Of a stretch of 64,000 bases of DNA, positions 45,992-60,900 are shown in pieces (the stretch's first letter is position 1; each line of letters opens with the position of its first letter). The notes beneath the pieces were generated by a model. The model saw only the letters and a program-made list of their open reading frames with translations. It was not told the DNA's origin and searched no databases. Position numbers and translations under genes: made by a program. The DNA comes from Asterias amurensis (lineage: Eukaryota > Echinodermata > Asteroidea > Forcipulatida > Asteriidae): assembly GCF_032118995.1 (NCBI RefSeq), contig NC_092657.1, forward strand, positions 2,167,891 through 2,231,890, given 5' to 3'.

Positions 45992-48900
45992 AGTCACCTG
46001 GAAATAGATTTTTTTTTCTTTCAAACATAAGAGTATATGCTTACGAACAATAAAACAATTTTTTTAGTAATTGTTTGTCACGATTTATATGTTTTAAAAA
46101 TATATAAAGTTGTTTGGGGGGCTGACTCCGCCTACCCCTTTTGTGACGTCAATCGAGGCAGACTTTGCCTGCAATGCGTATAGTAAACACGCGTGCAAAG
46201 TACATGTACGTCCAAGTCGTGAGTTGGTACATTTCAAAAAGTGTTTTTCTGCATTCAGCAGCAACACACCTGGTCGGCATTGCCGGAAAAAAACAATTTT
46301 TTTTTTTTTGAAACTTACAAACTCACGACTTGGTCCGTACATGTACTTTGCAATTGTGTTTACTCTACGCATTACAGGCAAAGTCTGCCTCGATTGACGT
46401 CACGAACAGCGCCCTCTCGGGTCGGGGTCTACTCTTAAGTTTGTAAATAACATAAGAACTGATTTTTTAAAACCTTAGTTAACTGTTTATTCACATTCCA
46501 CTCATCAAAACACATATATTAGTGACAAAAGCTTTATTTTGAAAAAATACCACTTCCAGGTGACTTTAAGACACTGCTCTCGAATTGCAAAGACTGTTGG
46601 TTCGTATCCCACCTGAGGGATGCCTGTGATTTTTTTCACAGAACTGGGGGAAGTACTGAGTATACATTGATGGCCACTCCAAGGTAAGCGCTACACTTAA
46701 CTGATTCGGGCTTTCGACCTAAACCAACTGTCACCAGGGACATGTTGCCACCTACTCATGGGACTGAAACAGGGTTACCCCTTCACAGTCACAGCACTAC
46801 ATTCTTAACTTTTTACGTAGTAACTACAGCCAAAGGGCACAAGTCATGACCAGGATTCAAACACTAATAATAATAATAATAATAATAATAATACAAGGTA
46901 TTTATAAAGCGCTCTAACTAACAGGGGAAAGTACCACAGCGCTGTACACACAAAATAAACAAAGAGCAAAGAACAAATAAAAGTAAGCAAATCAGTTGAA
47001 CAGGTGGGTTTTGAGAGATTTCTTGAAGGCTGCTAGTGAGCTAGAGTGGCGGATGCTGTGAGGTAAATCATTCCAGAGGTTGGGGGCAGCAGCATGGAAG
47101 CTTTTTTCCCCAGTAGTAGTGCGTGTTTTGGGGATGGCACATAACTGCTGACAACCAGAGCTTGGGTCTGGTGAACTAAGACTGCTTTGCCCAATTCAAG
47201 GGGTGTCGTGGCCGAGCAGTTTAAAGCACCGTACGCAAGCTCTGCTGTTTCTGCTCAGCAGCTGAAGAGTGTGGGTTTGAATCCTGGTCGTGACAATCAT
47301 GTTCCTGAGCAAGACACTTAACAAAAGTTGCGCAAAATATTTGCCAGCACAGGCTGTATACACTCCAGGGAGCTGAGTTGGCTAAAGGAATCAAAAGGCC
47401 CAGTGATCAGAGGTAATAATAAGACTATAAATATAAATATGAATAGTAAACTTGCGGTACAAAGAGCCGGTTTGGTCTTGATGTTTCGAACAGTATACTA
47501 TGCTCGTCTTCAGGAAAAAGGGGGTAATAATGTTGATAGTGCTTTGTGACATCGTGTATAAAGTGCTATATAATTTTTTTATTTTATTATTCACACTGTA
47601 TAAAAAAACAACACTGCAAAAGTGAAATCAAGCTTGACCACTTCAGCTGTCCAGACACCAGTAGGAAAACGGACAAAATTTGGTGTAGGAAACGGACAAA
47701 ATTTACCGTGCGGATTTTGTAGGAGAAGCTCCGGTGCGAGGTAATCTGGAGTCCCCAGTATCCTCTGTGGTTGAGCTTCAGCCGTGGGTGCTGGGCCTCT
47801 ACGAACGCTCTTGGGGGTTCTGTACGGGGTGCAAGCTGGGGTCCTAAACGGTGTACAGAAAGCTGGTCTTACGGTAGATTTTGCCGGAGTGGCACTGTTG
47901 GACTAAAAGAGTAATAAAATAATAACAATAATCATACGAGACATTTAAATAGCGCATAATACGGGAGCCTCTATGCGCAACAAACAGCATAACTCAATGA
48001 AATCATAATAATAATAATTGTGGCGTCTTATATAGCGCACATGTCCGTCACTCTGTGATGCTCCTGACGCTGTAACATACAGTATTTCCTGCAAGATGTG
48101 GGACTACGTTTGAATTGTGAGACCTAATCCTTAGATAGCACAATGTAATGTTTCATAAGGTGCTGTGGCGCAATTAGCTCCCGATCAGACCAGGCAAACC
48201 CCTTCTCTTTAAGATAAGTGCACTGGGTTCTTTTACATGCGTTACACGACACATCAGACCAATGGCTTTACATCCCATCCGAAGGCAAATCAATGGTGAA
48301 GTGTCTTGCTTTAAGACACAAGTGTCACGACTGGGGATAAATCAGGCACTAGTTGCAAATCCAAAGCAAATCCAAAGATTCCACTAAATGAGTCTTTTGA
48401 ATTCTCTTGAAAATCTGAAGAGTCAGCTTGGTGAATCTGTCGTTCCATAACTAAGGTGCAAAGCTCTTTGACCATAAAATTTAGTTGAACAAGAAGTTGG
48501 GAGTCAGTAGGGATTGGCCAGCAGCAGGGGTTGCCCTTAACTTTTTTTTCAACTGGCCAGCAGGACCAGTTGGCTTGATTTTTCACTGGTCCGCCAGGTT
48601 TTTGACTGGTCCGTCAATTTTTTATGCTATTTTTTTTAAAACTAATAGTATTCTGTTGTATACCAACTGCTCGATTTTCGATCGTCGCTATTTCAAAATT
48701 CAACATGATTTGCAACGTCAACTTAACTGCACTGGAAGCCATACTTTATTTATGTGTACCAAGTTATTGTGTTCGTAAAGGATAATTAATTTGAGAGTAT
48801 TTTTTCTTTAAAAATGTAATAACAATAGCGTTATTAAAATTAATTTAAAAACAGGTCAAATTATTTGTCAGAGCAAAATGATCTTTATTTAGGTAGTTTT

Positions 48901-51900
48901 TTTTTTAGTCCACAGTTTATTGTAAGCACTCATCATAAAAGTATTCCTAAGTAAGAAGAACTTTTTTATGAAGAAAAAAAAAATAGTGTTTTTACTATAA
49001 AAACACCCCAAAAAACACTTTAAAACCGACTGTTAAAATATCATTAACTTTTTATGTACTGCCTTCAAATCTACTGTTGGGGAGGGTTACGTGCGATCGC
49101 TCAAGTTATTTTATCATGTATAAACATTGCCTATTATTGTACCCTATTATTGTACCCTATCATTGGACCCTTTCGGTACAGTAAAAAAAAAAAAAGTTCA
49201 CGGATTTACAAACAATTTACAGGGTTTACAGAAGGTAATGGTGAAAGACTTCTCTTGAAATATTAGTCCATGAAATGCTTTACTTTTTGAGAAAACGGTT
49301 AAACAATATAAATTCTCGTTAACGAGAATTACGGATTTGTTATAAACACATGTCATGACACGGCGAAACGCGCGAAAACAGGAGTGGGTTTTCCCGTTAT
49401 TTTCTCCCGACTCCGATGTCCGATTGAGCCTAAATTTCCACAGGATTGTTATTTTATATATAAGTTGTGATACACGAAGTGTGGGACTTGGACAATACTG
49501 TTTACCGAAAGGGTCCAATGGCTTTAATAAGTATTCATAAACATAATACATCGTACCGAAGTTCCCAAAATCTTCCCACTTTCGTCCAGAAAAACCCCAA
49601 ACAAAAAGTAGACATCAAAAAAGTCCATGAAGAAGCATACGAGTTTGACGGTATTTTTTTCAATTATGTGTATGGAATGGTCGGTGCCGGCGTCTGTTTT
49701 GTGAACAAAATTTTCATTTAAAAAACGTTTTTAAAAGCAGCAAAAACAACTGCGCCTTTGTTTAACACATGATTGCATTCTAGAACCCAAGTCTTTCTTG
49801 AAATCAACCCGCAAAAAACCCCAAACAACCGCGCATTATAATATGTGACCAATAAAACTAGATCGCCCACCAATCGCCCGCAAAAAAAAAAAAACCCAAA
49901 TAACAACAAAATTACCCAAAATCAGGACGGAAGAACTTTACTAAACACAATTAAATACTCCTTTTTGCTCATCCAGAGTATCCTAACTTGGTAATTTTTG
50001 TTGAATGAAGCCTCACCGTCTCGCTCGTTTTTCGTAAACACGTTAGACTCTTATTCCCACACGGAAATCTGCTCCGTTGACCGACCATGCTGCTGACAGA
50101 ATGTGTTTTGCTTTGTGGTCTTCTGTCAAGGCGATTGAAGCTAGTTTTGTAAGCTATTGCGTACTTTCACCAATAGAGGGCGTCTATTCCCACGCTATCG
50201 AATATTCTGAAACGCCCTCTAGCGTTCAGTATTTCTTACACTTTCTGCCACACGTGAACTAATACGAAGACTATAAGCCTTTGCGTTGCATGATGGGATT
50301 TTGCGCTGTGTATGCGTGATCGTCGGAAGTTTGCCAGCGTTCAGCGGCACTTCGAGTAATTTTTATTATATTTTATCCAAACCTTGAGTGAATGTTTTTA
50401 CATTTTATTCGAGCCTGAAAATAGTTTTAAAATTGTCATAGTTCTGTAGTACCGCTGCCGATATTTTTGACTGGTCAGCCGGACCAGTTGGCAAGGTGTT
50501 TCAGCTGGTCCGCCGCGATTTCTACTGGCATTTGGCCAACGGACCTGCGTTAAAGGAACACGTTGCCTTGGATCGGTCGAGTTGGTCTTTGAAAAACGTT
50601 TGTAACCGTTTTTTATAAAATGCATATGGGTAGAAAGATGTTGTAAAAGTAGAATACAATGATCCACACAAACATGCCTCGAAATTGCGTGGTTTTCCTT
50701 TTACCTCGTCGACTAACACGTCGGCCATTTATGGGGGTCAAAATTTTGACTCCCATAAATGGCCGACGGTGATAGTTCGCACAGTAGAAGGAAGACCACG
50801 CAATTTCGAGGCAAACTTGTGTGGATCATTGTATGCTACTTTTAAAACATCTTTCCAACCATATGCATTATATAAAAAACGGTTACAAACGATTTTGTTT
50901 TGACCAACTCGTCCGATCCAAGGCAACGTGTTCCTTTAAGGTCGAACCCTGAGCAGACGAACAGGAATATATTCATTTAACACCTCTTGCTTGTTCTGTA
51001 TTCTGGTTGGCTGAAACACGGTCATGTGGGATGAACTAATATAGTCAAGTGATCGCCCGCCCGTGTTTGCGGGAACTAGTTCCCGAGCGGGCGCTAGTCT
51101 TTGGAAATAGTGCCTGGTTACAGCGCCCTCTCTTGACTCAAAGTCCCTTGGGGGAATAGGCGTACACTAGTTACCTCATTGCCAGTCAATATGTGTATAG
51201 TAGTTAGTAGTATACATTGTAATAATGTAAGCATCTATAAAGAGTTCTTTTTAAAAACAGATAAGGTACCACGCGCTAGATATATAGACAGATCATAGAG
51301 TTATATATAAGAACTAGAGCGCGCACTGGCCTATATACGCGCCCCGGTATGCGAGCAGGCGGCCATTTTCTAAGTTGACAAAACAGCTATCTCACAGCGT
51401 GTGTTTGTGCGGCCATTTTGTAAGTTGAACAAACAGCATCGCGTGAGCGTTCAATAAAACAAAACTCAAACGTGTATTTCATATTCAACGCGCGTGCAGA
51501 ATGACGCGCATGTAATCTTGCGGTCCCGTGGCGTTTGTGCACGAAGCATCACTCGTGCGCCCTCTAGTTCTTATATATTATTCTATGAGACAGATAGGCC
51601 ACGGTGAGCTTTGAAAGTGATGAGGTTTAACATGTGATTCGCAAATTTTTCAAGGGGCCAGTGTAGTTCTTGTCAGACAGGTTTAATAAAATTTGCAAAT
51701 ATAAAGCGAGAATTTTCGCTTATTGAAATGATCTCTAACTTACCCTGAATGGAGTCCTGGGTGGCCCAAACATTGCTTTCCTATTGGCCCCGTCCATTGT
51801 GACATCATGACCACCTGATTCTATGCCGCCTGCCGATTGGTTACCCTCACTCTCATTCTCATCATGAATGTCCATACTGCAATCCGATTGGTCCAGAGGT

Positions 51901-54900
51901 TTCTCGTCCAAATAGGTTGTCGATTCTGCTATTCTCTCCAAGCTCATACGAGGTCGGACAAGTTCGGAGGGAGTGAGGTCTTCGGTGTCCACCTCATGAC
52001 CAAAGCTGACGTTTCTCTTCTTCCTCTTGACTTTCCTTGCTCCTTCGGCGTCACCGATGTCTAAGCTCCTGGAGAGGTCTGAGTCTTCCAGACTCTCACT
52101 GATTGACGAGGAAGACAGGTTGGAAGCAGGTGTCGGGACACCTGTCTTGGAGCTGTTCACTAACCCGATGGCGCTGATCTCCATCGTCAGACCAGTGTGA
52201 CCTCCCTCACTAAAAAACCCTCCTTTGGTTTTGTCCTCAATCGGGCTGATGACCGACAGTTCGGAGCGATTGCGTTTTCTTCCGCCAGCTCCAACAGGCG
52301 GCAACATTTCGCTTGAGTCGTAGGTTAGAATCCGACCACGTGCGACACCAGGATTTTTGAAGCTCCCTGAGGTTGTGAACTCATCGCTGTCGGTGCTGTA
52401 GGACGTCCGTGAAGTGGAGACGTTTACCCCTTCGTGGGGAATCTTAGAGGACAGGTTTTGGGGGTTACTGAAGGCGCCTTCTGGCGTTGATTGCTGCACT
52501 CCAAAACCAGGAGATGTTAACGGAGTCGACAACTTGACATTCCCAGGACTATGTAGAGACGAGTCTGCTCTGACGTCACTCGCCACACCGTCACTTGACG
52601 GCGCACAGAAGCTCCTCGACGAACCCTTGCTGTCGTAGCCGAGATCGGGAGATGTGATCTTGCTGGAAGAGTCAAACTCAAGCTTCATGATGGGGGGCGC
52701 CGGGGAGACACTCTCCATCAACCTCATGGCAACGTTGTTAGAGTCGCTTCCGATAAGACTGCAATCTTTCTTCGCCAAACGTCTCCGCCCGCCAGTATTC
52801 AGAGGCGTCTCAACGATACCAATGCTGTTTTCCTTCTCATTGAACACTTCATCCTTTGAGCAGCTATCAATCGGTGAGGTAACGCAAATGTTTTCATGAC
52901 CACCTTCTTCAACTATCGTAACGTGTTTGTTACTGATGTCCACTTTTGGCACGTGGGATTTTGAACAGTCTATGGTACTAAGATAACTGCATGATCTATC
53001 TCGGCTACCTCGGCGTTCTGACGACGAGGGTCTGTGGTGTGGTTTGTTACCTAACGCGGTAAGCGGAGTTGTGAAGGGGGACTGGTGAGCCGGTCTGGCG
53101 TTTGCAACAGAGCCTTGATTCTGTTAAACAAATAAAAAGATTAAGGGTCTTCACAAATATATCCCACAGCCCAATTTCGTAGAGCACCTTAAGTAGAAAA
53201 TATATAGACCCATTGCATGTGACATCACATGCTCAAACAATGCCCCCACTGGAGGCAAATGATTGGAAGAAAGCTGTTCGTTGTGCGTGAAAACGTGCGC
53301 ATGAGCTCAGCGTCAGTGTTGCGTTTCGCGTCATGCAAGGGATCTATTGCTTAAAGGAACACGTTGCCTTGGATCGGTCGAGTTGGTCTTTGAAAAGCGT
53401 TTGTAACCGTTTTTTTATAAAATGCATATGGGTAGAAAGATGTTGTAAAAGTAGAATACAATGATCCACACAAACATGCCTCGAAATTGCACGGTTTTCC
53501 TTTTACCTCGTCGACTAACACGTCGGCCATTTATGGGGGTCAAAATTTTGACTCCCATAAGTGGCTGACCATGTTAGTTCGCACAGTAGAAGGAAAACCA
53601 CGCAATTTCGAGGCAAACTTGTGTGGATCATTGTATTCTACTTTTAAAACATCTTTCCAACCATATGCATTTTATAAAAAACGGTTACAAATGTTTTGTT
53701 TTGACCAACTCGTCCGATCCAAGGCAACGTGTTCCTTTAAACCATTTCTGAGCAGCAATGTCCAGGACACCAGTCACAAATTCTACTTGTCATATCATGG
53801 TAGGTTCCTGATGTCAAATTTTGGACTGTATTTCTATGAGAGACATGGTTTTACTGGCTGAAAGGCATACAAGTATACAGTTCTCCGATGCATTATGCGG
53901 ATTGAAGTGGCCCAACTTACGAAAGCAAAAGTTGTTGTGAGAGACAGAAGTTGTCCTGGAGTCCGAAAGTAATCTCTGGAACCTGACTTGGTGCTCGGTA
54001 AGGACGGCGTGCTCATGATATCGGTTACATTTATTCCTAAAAAGAAGAAGAAGAAGAACTCGGTTACGCTTTTTTGCTGAGAGAACAGGTTAGCCCTGGT
54101 GGTTCTGGCGGTGGCTGCTAAATGAGCCCTGGCACATGGTAAACCCTATACAAGGTTTTACATAAATGAGTCTCATAATAACAAACTTGCCAAAAACCTG
54201 CCTGAAAATAAATAAGTGCTTTGAGACGTCTGTCAATAAGGGAATCAATGTGTGGTGAAGAGGTTTTCAACTAGTGGTTTAAACCCGCCGAGGTCTGGTT
54301 CTCGAGACGAAGTTGAGGTAAATTATCAAGAACCACTAGTTGAAAACCGATTCAACACACTTTGATTCCCATTCATAAATACCTTTTCGGTTAAAAAAAT
54401 CAACACTTTTGGTCAAAAAGTAAAATAAATGCAAAAATTATAATTGTTCAATGATTTCTTTCAACACAACACTCCTCCAGCTATGAAATGGTAAGGCCCT
54501 CGGGTAAGGCCCTCGGGTAAACAACTCCTTCTAAGAGATTGGTGTGCGCGTCGCGCGTATCGCGTGATGTGGCACAACTGTCCTGGCAGTTGCTCTCAAC
54601 CAATAGGATTGGAGAAACTGTCTTATAAGCACAGGTGCAAGCTCGCGTGTCACGCCCATGTTTCAACACTTTTTACTGGTGTTATATCATCCGTTCAAAC
54701 AACCCCTCGTGATGCCCTCTACACCAATCAGAGTGGATAAACTGTCTTAGGTACTTATGAATGACGCTTTTATGATGACTAGAGCAATCTGACTAAAACA
54801 CTGAGACCAATTAATAACTCACTCCTTGGTAGTAAAGTTTTTAATGAGAAGTCCCCTTGATCCAATAAAGGAACATTACAGAATTGGTTTTTGCTAGCAA

Positions 54901-57900
54901 AACAGTTGCTGGCATATAAGCACTTTATGTAATCCACCATAAACTAACAAACCTGTAGAAGTTTAAGAGCGATCGGCCATTTGGGTCACGAGAGAATAGT
55001 GAAAAAACGATTACAAATTTTACATGACATTGATGCAAACAAAAAAATGAATAAAACGCTCACTGAGCGATAAACTCAAAACGCGAAGTTAGATTATTTA
55101 TTTCTCATCAAATATGACATTTCAGACAGAAAAATTTCAAGGGATGATTTCTACTATCATCATCATTAGGCTGTGTAAGTTTTATGAAAATCTGTGATCT
55201 TCACGACTTTTGTTTCTTACCAATTCTGTCGTTCCTTTAAAGGAACTGTACACCTTTGGTAATGGTTCAAGACCAGTATCCTGACTTGGTGTATCTCAAC
55301 ATATGCAAAATAATAACAAATCTGTGAAAATTTGGGCTCAATTGGTCATCAACTATTTTTGTTTCTTATAAGCTTGGGCGATAATGATTTTATTATCCCA
55401 CGATATATCGACAAAAAAGTATAGCGATAATCGATTAAATCACGATTTATATTTGAAGTCTAAAATTCTGCAGTTTAACTCTGCCTAATTTAAATACTTC
55501 AAAAGCTAAACAAATCGAGGTATGGATCTGTGAGGTGTACTGTCTACCCATGGTGTTGTAGCTCTATGAGTTACACACACATAAAGTGTCTTTTAAAGTG
55601 TCTACTGCGCATGGCTGTTCTTACATGTGTGTATATCCTGCCCATTTCAACCTATAAGCATCCATAATGCACATGGAGTGACCTCTCATTCATAAAATGG
55701 TTGTGGATGGGTTGTGGTTTGTGTAATATGATCCCATTGTGGTCTGCATTTCGGCGGCGAGGCTCCCACACAGAGGAGGTGATTGATACATTGTGTTACT
55801 TTGAAGTGTCTGTGGGAGACGCCTGGGCGCTGAAGTCTTTGATGTTATTTTTTTCAATTGGGGAATCTTGGGTTGGTTCTGACATGTCTGAGACTTTTTT
55901 ATTTTTTTTAACAGCCCGTTGCGGTTGCAAGCTGTCTCAATTAGGGAAGACATCATGATACTTCATCAAAACCACGATTTGCCGATAATTCAATTAACGA
56001 AAAATCAAGACGATACGTTAATCGTTTAAGAAATGGTATCGCAATTTTCGATTATATCGAGATATCGCCCAAGCTTAGTTTCTTACCAGTTCTGTAACGT
56101 ACCTTTAAAGGAACACGTTGCCTTGGATCGGTCGAGTTGATCTTTGAAAAGCGTTTGTAACCGTTTTTTATACAATGCATATGGGTAGAAAGATGTTGTA
56201 AAAGTAGAATACAATGATCCACACAAACATGCCTCGAAATTGCGTGGTTTTCCTTTTACCTCGTCGACTAACACGTCGGCCATTTATGGGGGTCAAAATT
56301 TTGACTCCCATAAATGGCCGACCATGTTAGTTCGCACAGTAGAAGGAAAACCACGCAATTTCGAGGCAAACTTGTGTGGATCATTGTATTCTACTTTTAA
56401 AACATCTTTCCAACCATATGCATTTTATAAAAAACGGTTACAAACGCTTTTGTTTTGACCAACTCGTCCGATCCAAGGCAACGAGTTCCTTTAAGCGAAA
56501 GTAGTAGGCCAAGCACCACCCAGTTTTCTACAGTTTCACCCAAGTAGTCGTTTAAAAGCAGGACAGTTCTAAGAGAAGTTGAAGAAGTCTCCCAAATTCT
56601 GAAGAATTTACTCCGCGGTAGTAGTATAATGCAAGATAAATTCTCAAAAGACGGAATCAACCCAGCAAGCAGATAGACAAATGGCGTAATCGCAAACCAA
56701 ATACTTTACCTCACCGTGCAACTCCTCAATTCCCTTATAAAAACTAATTAATTAATTGGTTTTACCCAAACATCGTTGTATGTTAGCACTGTATACTCGG
56801 TACTTTCCCAAGTTCTGTGAACAAAATCGCAGGAATATACCTCGGGTGGGATTCGAACCCACAACCTTTGCAATTCTACAGCAGCAATTAGTTAATACTT
56901 ACTTCTATTGAGAGTGATCTGCGAGAGCCCAAAATCCGTTAACTTGACGTGACCATCATCAGCTACCAGAAGATTGTCTGGCTTCAAGTCCCTGCAAGAG
57001 GTTTCAGACAAAGTGCTTAGCAATTTAAAAAGGTCTTAAAAAGTAATAAATTTGGCTGTTCTGTCAAAGAAAAAACACCGCCTTACCATTTCAAGACTGA
57101 ATAATCAGTCCTGACTCCATGGGTAAGAATGTGACAGAGTAAAGCACCTTTTGTGGTTGTTGTTCGCAGCGCTATTATAAAAAGCCGTTTAATAAAAAAA
57201 ACTAGCTAAGCACAACAAAACTATGCTAACCGGAAAAAGGTTACCAGCTCAAATAACATTTCCCATGTTGCGTCTGTGACTGGTGTTCTGCTTATTGTTG
57301 ATAAGCAGAAATTTGTTGAGCAACATTTTCTGCTTTCAAAGCAGCTCTATGAAACTAGCCTAACTAGGCACTTAAACTTTCCAGCAAGTCCAGCTTATTG
57401 TTGCTTAGCAGAAATTTGTTAAAGCAATATATTCTGTTATATAACTGACATACAAATCCTTGTCATTTGATTGGTGGAACTTACTTCACGTGACATTCAC
57501 TATTACTCCCATCCACACCGCGATCAAAAAGACCTATTCGTCCATGGGGAATAGCATTTCCCATTCAACAGTTAGGATCATCCTTGTTCCCAATGTTTTT
57601 GAGCAGTACAGTGCCGCCGCGCCGCTGCTAAAACAAAGGAGCACCTTTGCAAAAAGTTGTGATCCGATTTGTGCACTGTTGCCGCTACGAGGCGCTATAT
57701 GACTTTTGGTTGTTAGTAATTTGTGTGATTTTTCATGACGTTATACTTTTGAAATACATCAAATGACAAGGATATATATATTTCAGTTATATAAAACAAA
57801 TACTGAGTGGCTTTAATTCGTGGAATGGGAGGAATATTATCGTTTCAGTAATAGTTCCAATTCGCCTCGTGAAATGGAACAGTCCAAATTTTACCTTGCG

Positions 57901-60900
57901 ATAATATTCCTCCCATTCCACTCTGAGCCACTCAATATTTATATGCTATCAAAGCAGGTCTATGAAACTAGGCACAGTCCTTTTCAGCACTCCGCTTCTG
58001 CACAACCCATACACTCTGAGATGAGATGTAGTTCTAACAAGGAGCCATTCCAAAAAAAATTTTCCCACGTACTGCATCTCTTTGGAACTCCGTGCCTGGT
58101 GCATGTTTCCCCCCATCCTACAATCTAGACTGTTTTAAGAGGAATACCAATTCCTACCTTCAGCTCCCCTGAGTTATTTTCACATTCAATAGTTTTTCTT
58201 TTTGTAGCCCATACCAAGAGTGGGTTTAGCCTTGTTTGGGATGAACTTGCAAAAATATACTCTTAATACATACTTTTTTTAATCGTCGCTGCCGAAGCTG
58301 TCAAGTTCAACAAAGCCCACCTGGGCCCAATTTCATAGAGCTGCTAAGCACAAAAATTTGCTTAGCATGAAATTTCTTCCTTGATAAAAACAGGATTACC
58401 AACCAAATTCCCATTTGTTGCATATTGCTTGTTACTGGTATTCAGCTGTTGTTTGCTTATCCTTAAAATCACGTGACAATTTTGTTGGTAAATCCTGTTA
58501 TTGTCAAGGAAGAAATGTCACGCTAAGCAAATTTTTGTGCTTAGCAGCTCTATGAAATTGGGCCCTGTTTCAGTACCTGTGTATGATTCCGTGGCTGTGT
58601 AGATACTCCAAGGCAAGTATGATCTCCGCTGTGTACATAACTGCAGTGTCCTCGTCAAAATAACCGCAGACATGAAGCAGTGACTTAAGATCCCCTCCTA
58701 TCATGTACTCCATCACCTACAAGAAAAATAAGGCGTATCTTATTTATCTTCATCGCATGTCAGGCCTAGCAGTCTAGTTAACCGGACCCAAGCTTTGGTG
58801 TTGGCAGCAGCAGAGTGTAGGTTCGAATCCTGGGCCCAACTTCATAGAGCCGCTAGGCACAAAAATTTGCTAAGCATGAAATTTCTGCCTCGATAAAAAC
58901 AGGATTACCAACAAAATTTCATGATTTTCAGGATGAGCAAACATCAGCTGAATACCAGTGTAGCGAGATTATGGAGTAATAATCAGTCCAGGAAAATGTA
59001 AGTTTGGCGCTAATTCATTGGAATTTCTAGGACACAACATTAACAGAAATGGTATTTTACCATTGATGAATAAAGTCAAAGCCATTTAAGAGTTCCCAAT
59101 TCCTGAATCCATTCGTAAGTTACGAGAATTTCTAGGGTTGACTAATTTCTACCGCCGGTTTATTCCGGATTGTGCAGAGATTCTGCAACCTCTGACTGAT
59201 CTGTTGAAAGGTAAATCAAAAAATCAATCAATTGTACTCCCTGATACAGCTTTACAAGCCTTTCAGAAAGCCAAAGCAAGTCTAGCCAAAGCTACTTTGT
59301 TAGTGCATCCCGACTCAGAAGCTCCACTTTGTCTTATTACTGATGCATCGAACATAGCAGTTGGAGGAGCACTCCATCAATGTGTTAATAATGTCATGAA
59401 GCCCATTACTTTCTTTTCGAAGCGTTTACTGTTTACAGCCAGCAGAAACTAAATATAGTACATTTGGTCGAGAGTTGCTAGCTGTAGATTTGTCAATTCG
59501 ACATTTTAGACATATGTTAGAAGGTCGAGAGTTTTATATCTTAACAGATCACAAACCCTTGACATATTCTTTTTCGGCCAAACCTGACCGATTCTCACCT
59601 AGAGAGATTCGTCACCTTGATTACGTATCACAGTTTACTACAGACATACGGTACGTGAAAGGTAGTGAAAATTGGGCAGCAGATGCACTTTCCAGATTAC
59701 AAATTGAAAGTGTAACTCAAACGATCACACAAATCACTGCAGTGAATTTCGATGCAATTGCTAGTAAACAAAAGACAGACGAAGAGCTAATTAAGCTACG
59801 TATATCGTCTAATCTTCAATTCAAAGAATTGCCACTTTTCACTACCCACGGTACTATAACATGTGATATTTCCACTACCTATCCACGTCCTTACATACCC
59901 AAAGAATTTCGGCGTGATGTATTTAATTCTGTTCATAGTATATCCCATCCAGGAATTCGTGCTACCCAACGACTCGTGACTGAAAGATTCATCTGGCCTT
60001 CCATTAATAAAGACGTTAGAACATGGACCAGAAATTGCATTCAATGTCAACGCGCAAAGGTACATCGCCACTCAGTGACACCGTTAGGTACATTTGACAC
60101 ACAACACGTTCGTTTCAATCATGTTCATATTGATATCGTTGATCCATTACCACCATCTCGTGGGTTCACTTATTTACTCACATGTATTGATCGATTCACC
60201 CGTTGGCTTCAAGCAATTCCTATTTCTGATATTTTCGTCCGAAACTGTTGCAAGAGCATTCGTTGATGGCTGGATAGCTAATTTCGGAGTACCAGCGACT
60301 ATCACTACCGATAGAGGTAGCCAATTTGAATCAAAGCTTTTTGAAAATCTATCAAAACTTTTAGGTTGTAATCGAACCCGCACCACATCATACCATCCAC
60401 AAGCAAATGGAATGGTAGAACGATTTCACAGACAACTTAAATCATCGTTCAAAGCTCAAACTGAACCAAATCGCTGGACAGAATCCTTATCACTGATATT
60501 ATTGAGTATTCGAACATCACTTAAGACTGACTTAGGCTGCAGTGTAGCAGAACTAGTGTATGGTACCACACTCAGTCTGCCCTCAGAATTCGTAATTCCG
60601 TCTGTGGATTTGAAATATGTTGACCCAAGTAACTATGTTGACCGTTTGCGTCAGCACATGTCAGAACTTCAACCCAAACAACCTAGATACTCTAAACATT
60701 CAAGTCATGTTCCGAAAGAATTGCTTACTTGTACACATGTTTTTAGTCGTGTTGATCGCGTCAAGAAGCCATTACAACCACCGTACAACAGTCCATTTCG
60801 TGTCATCGAAAGAATGGCCAAATATTTTATCATTGACGTTAACGGCAAACACGACTCGATAAGTATTGATAGGTTGAAGGTTGCACATACAGATTTCGAA

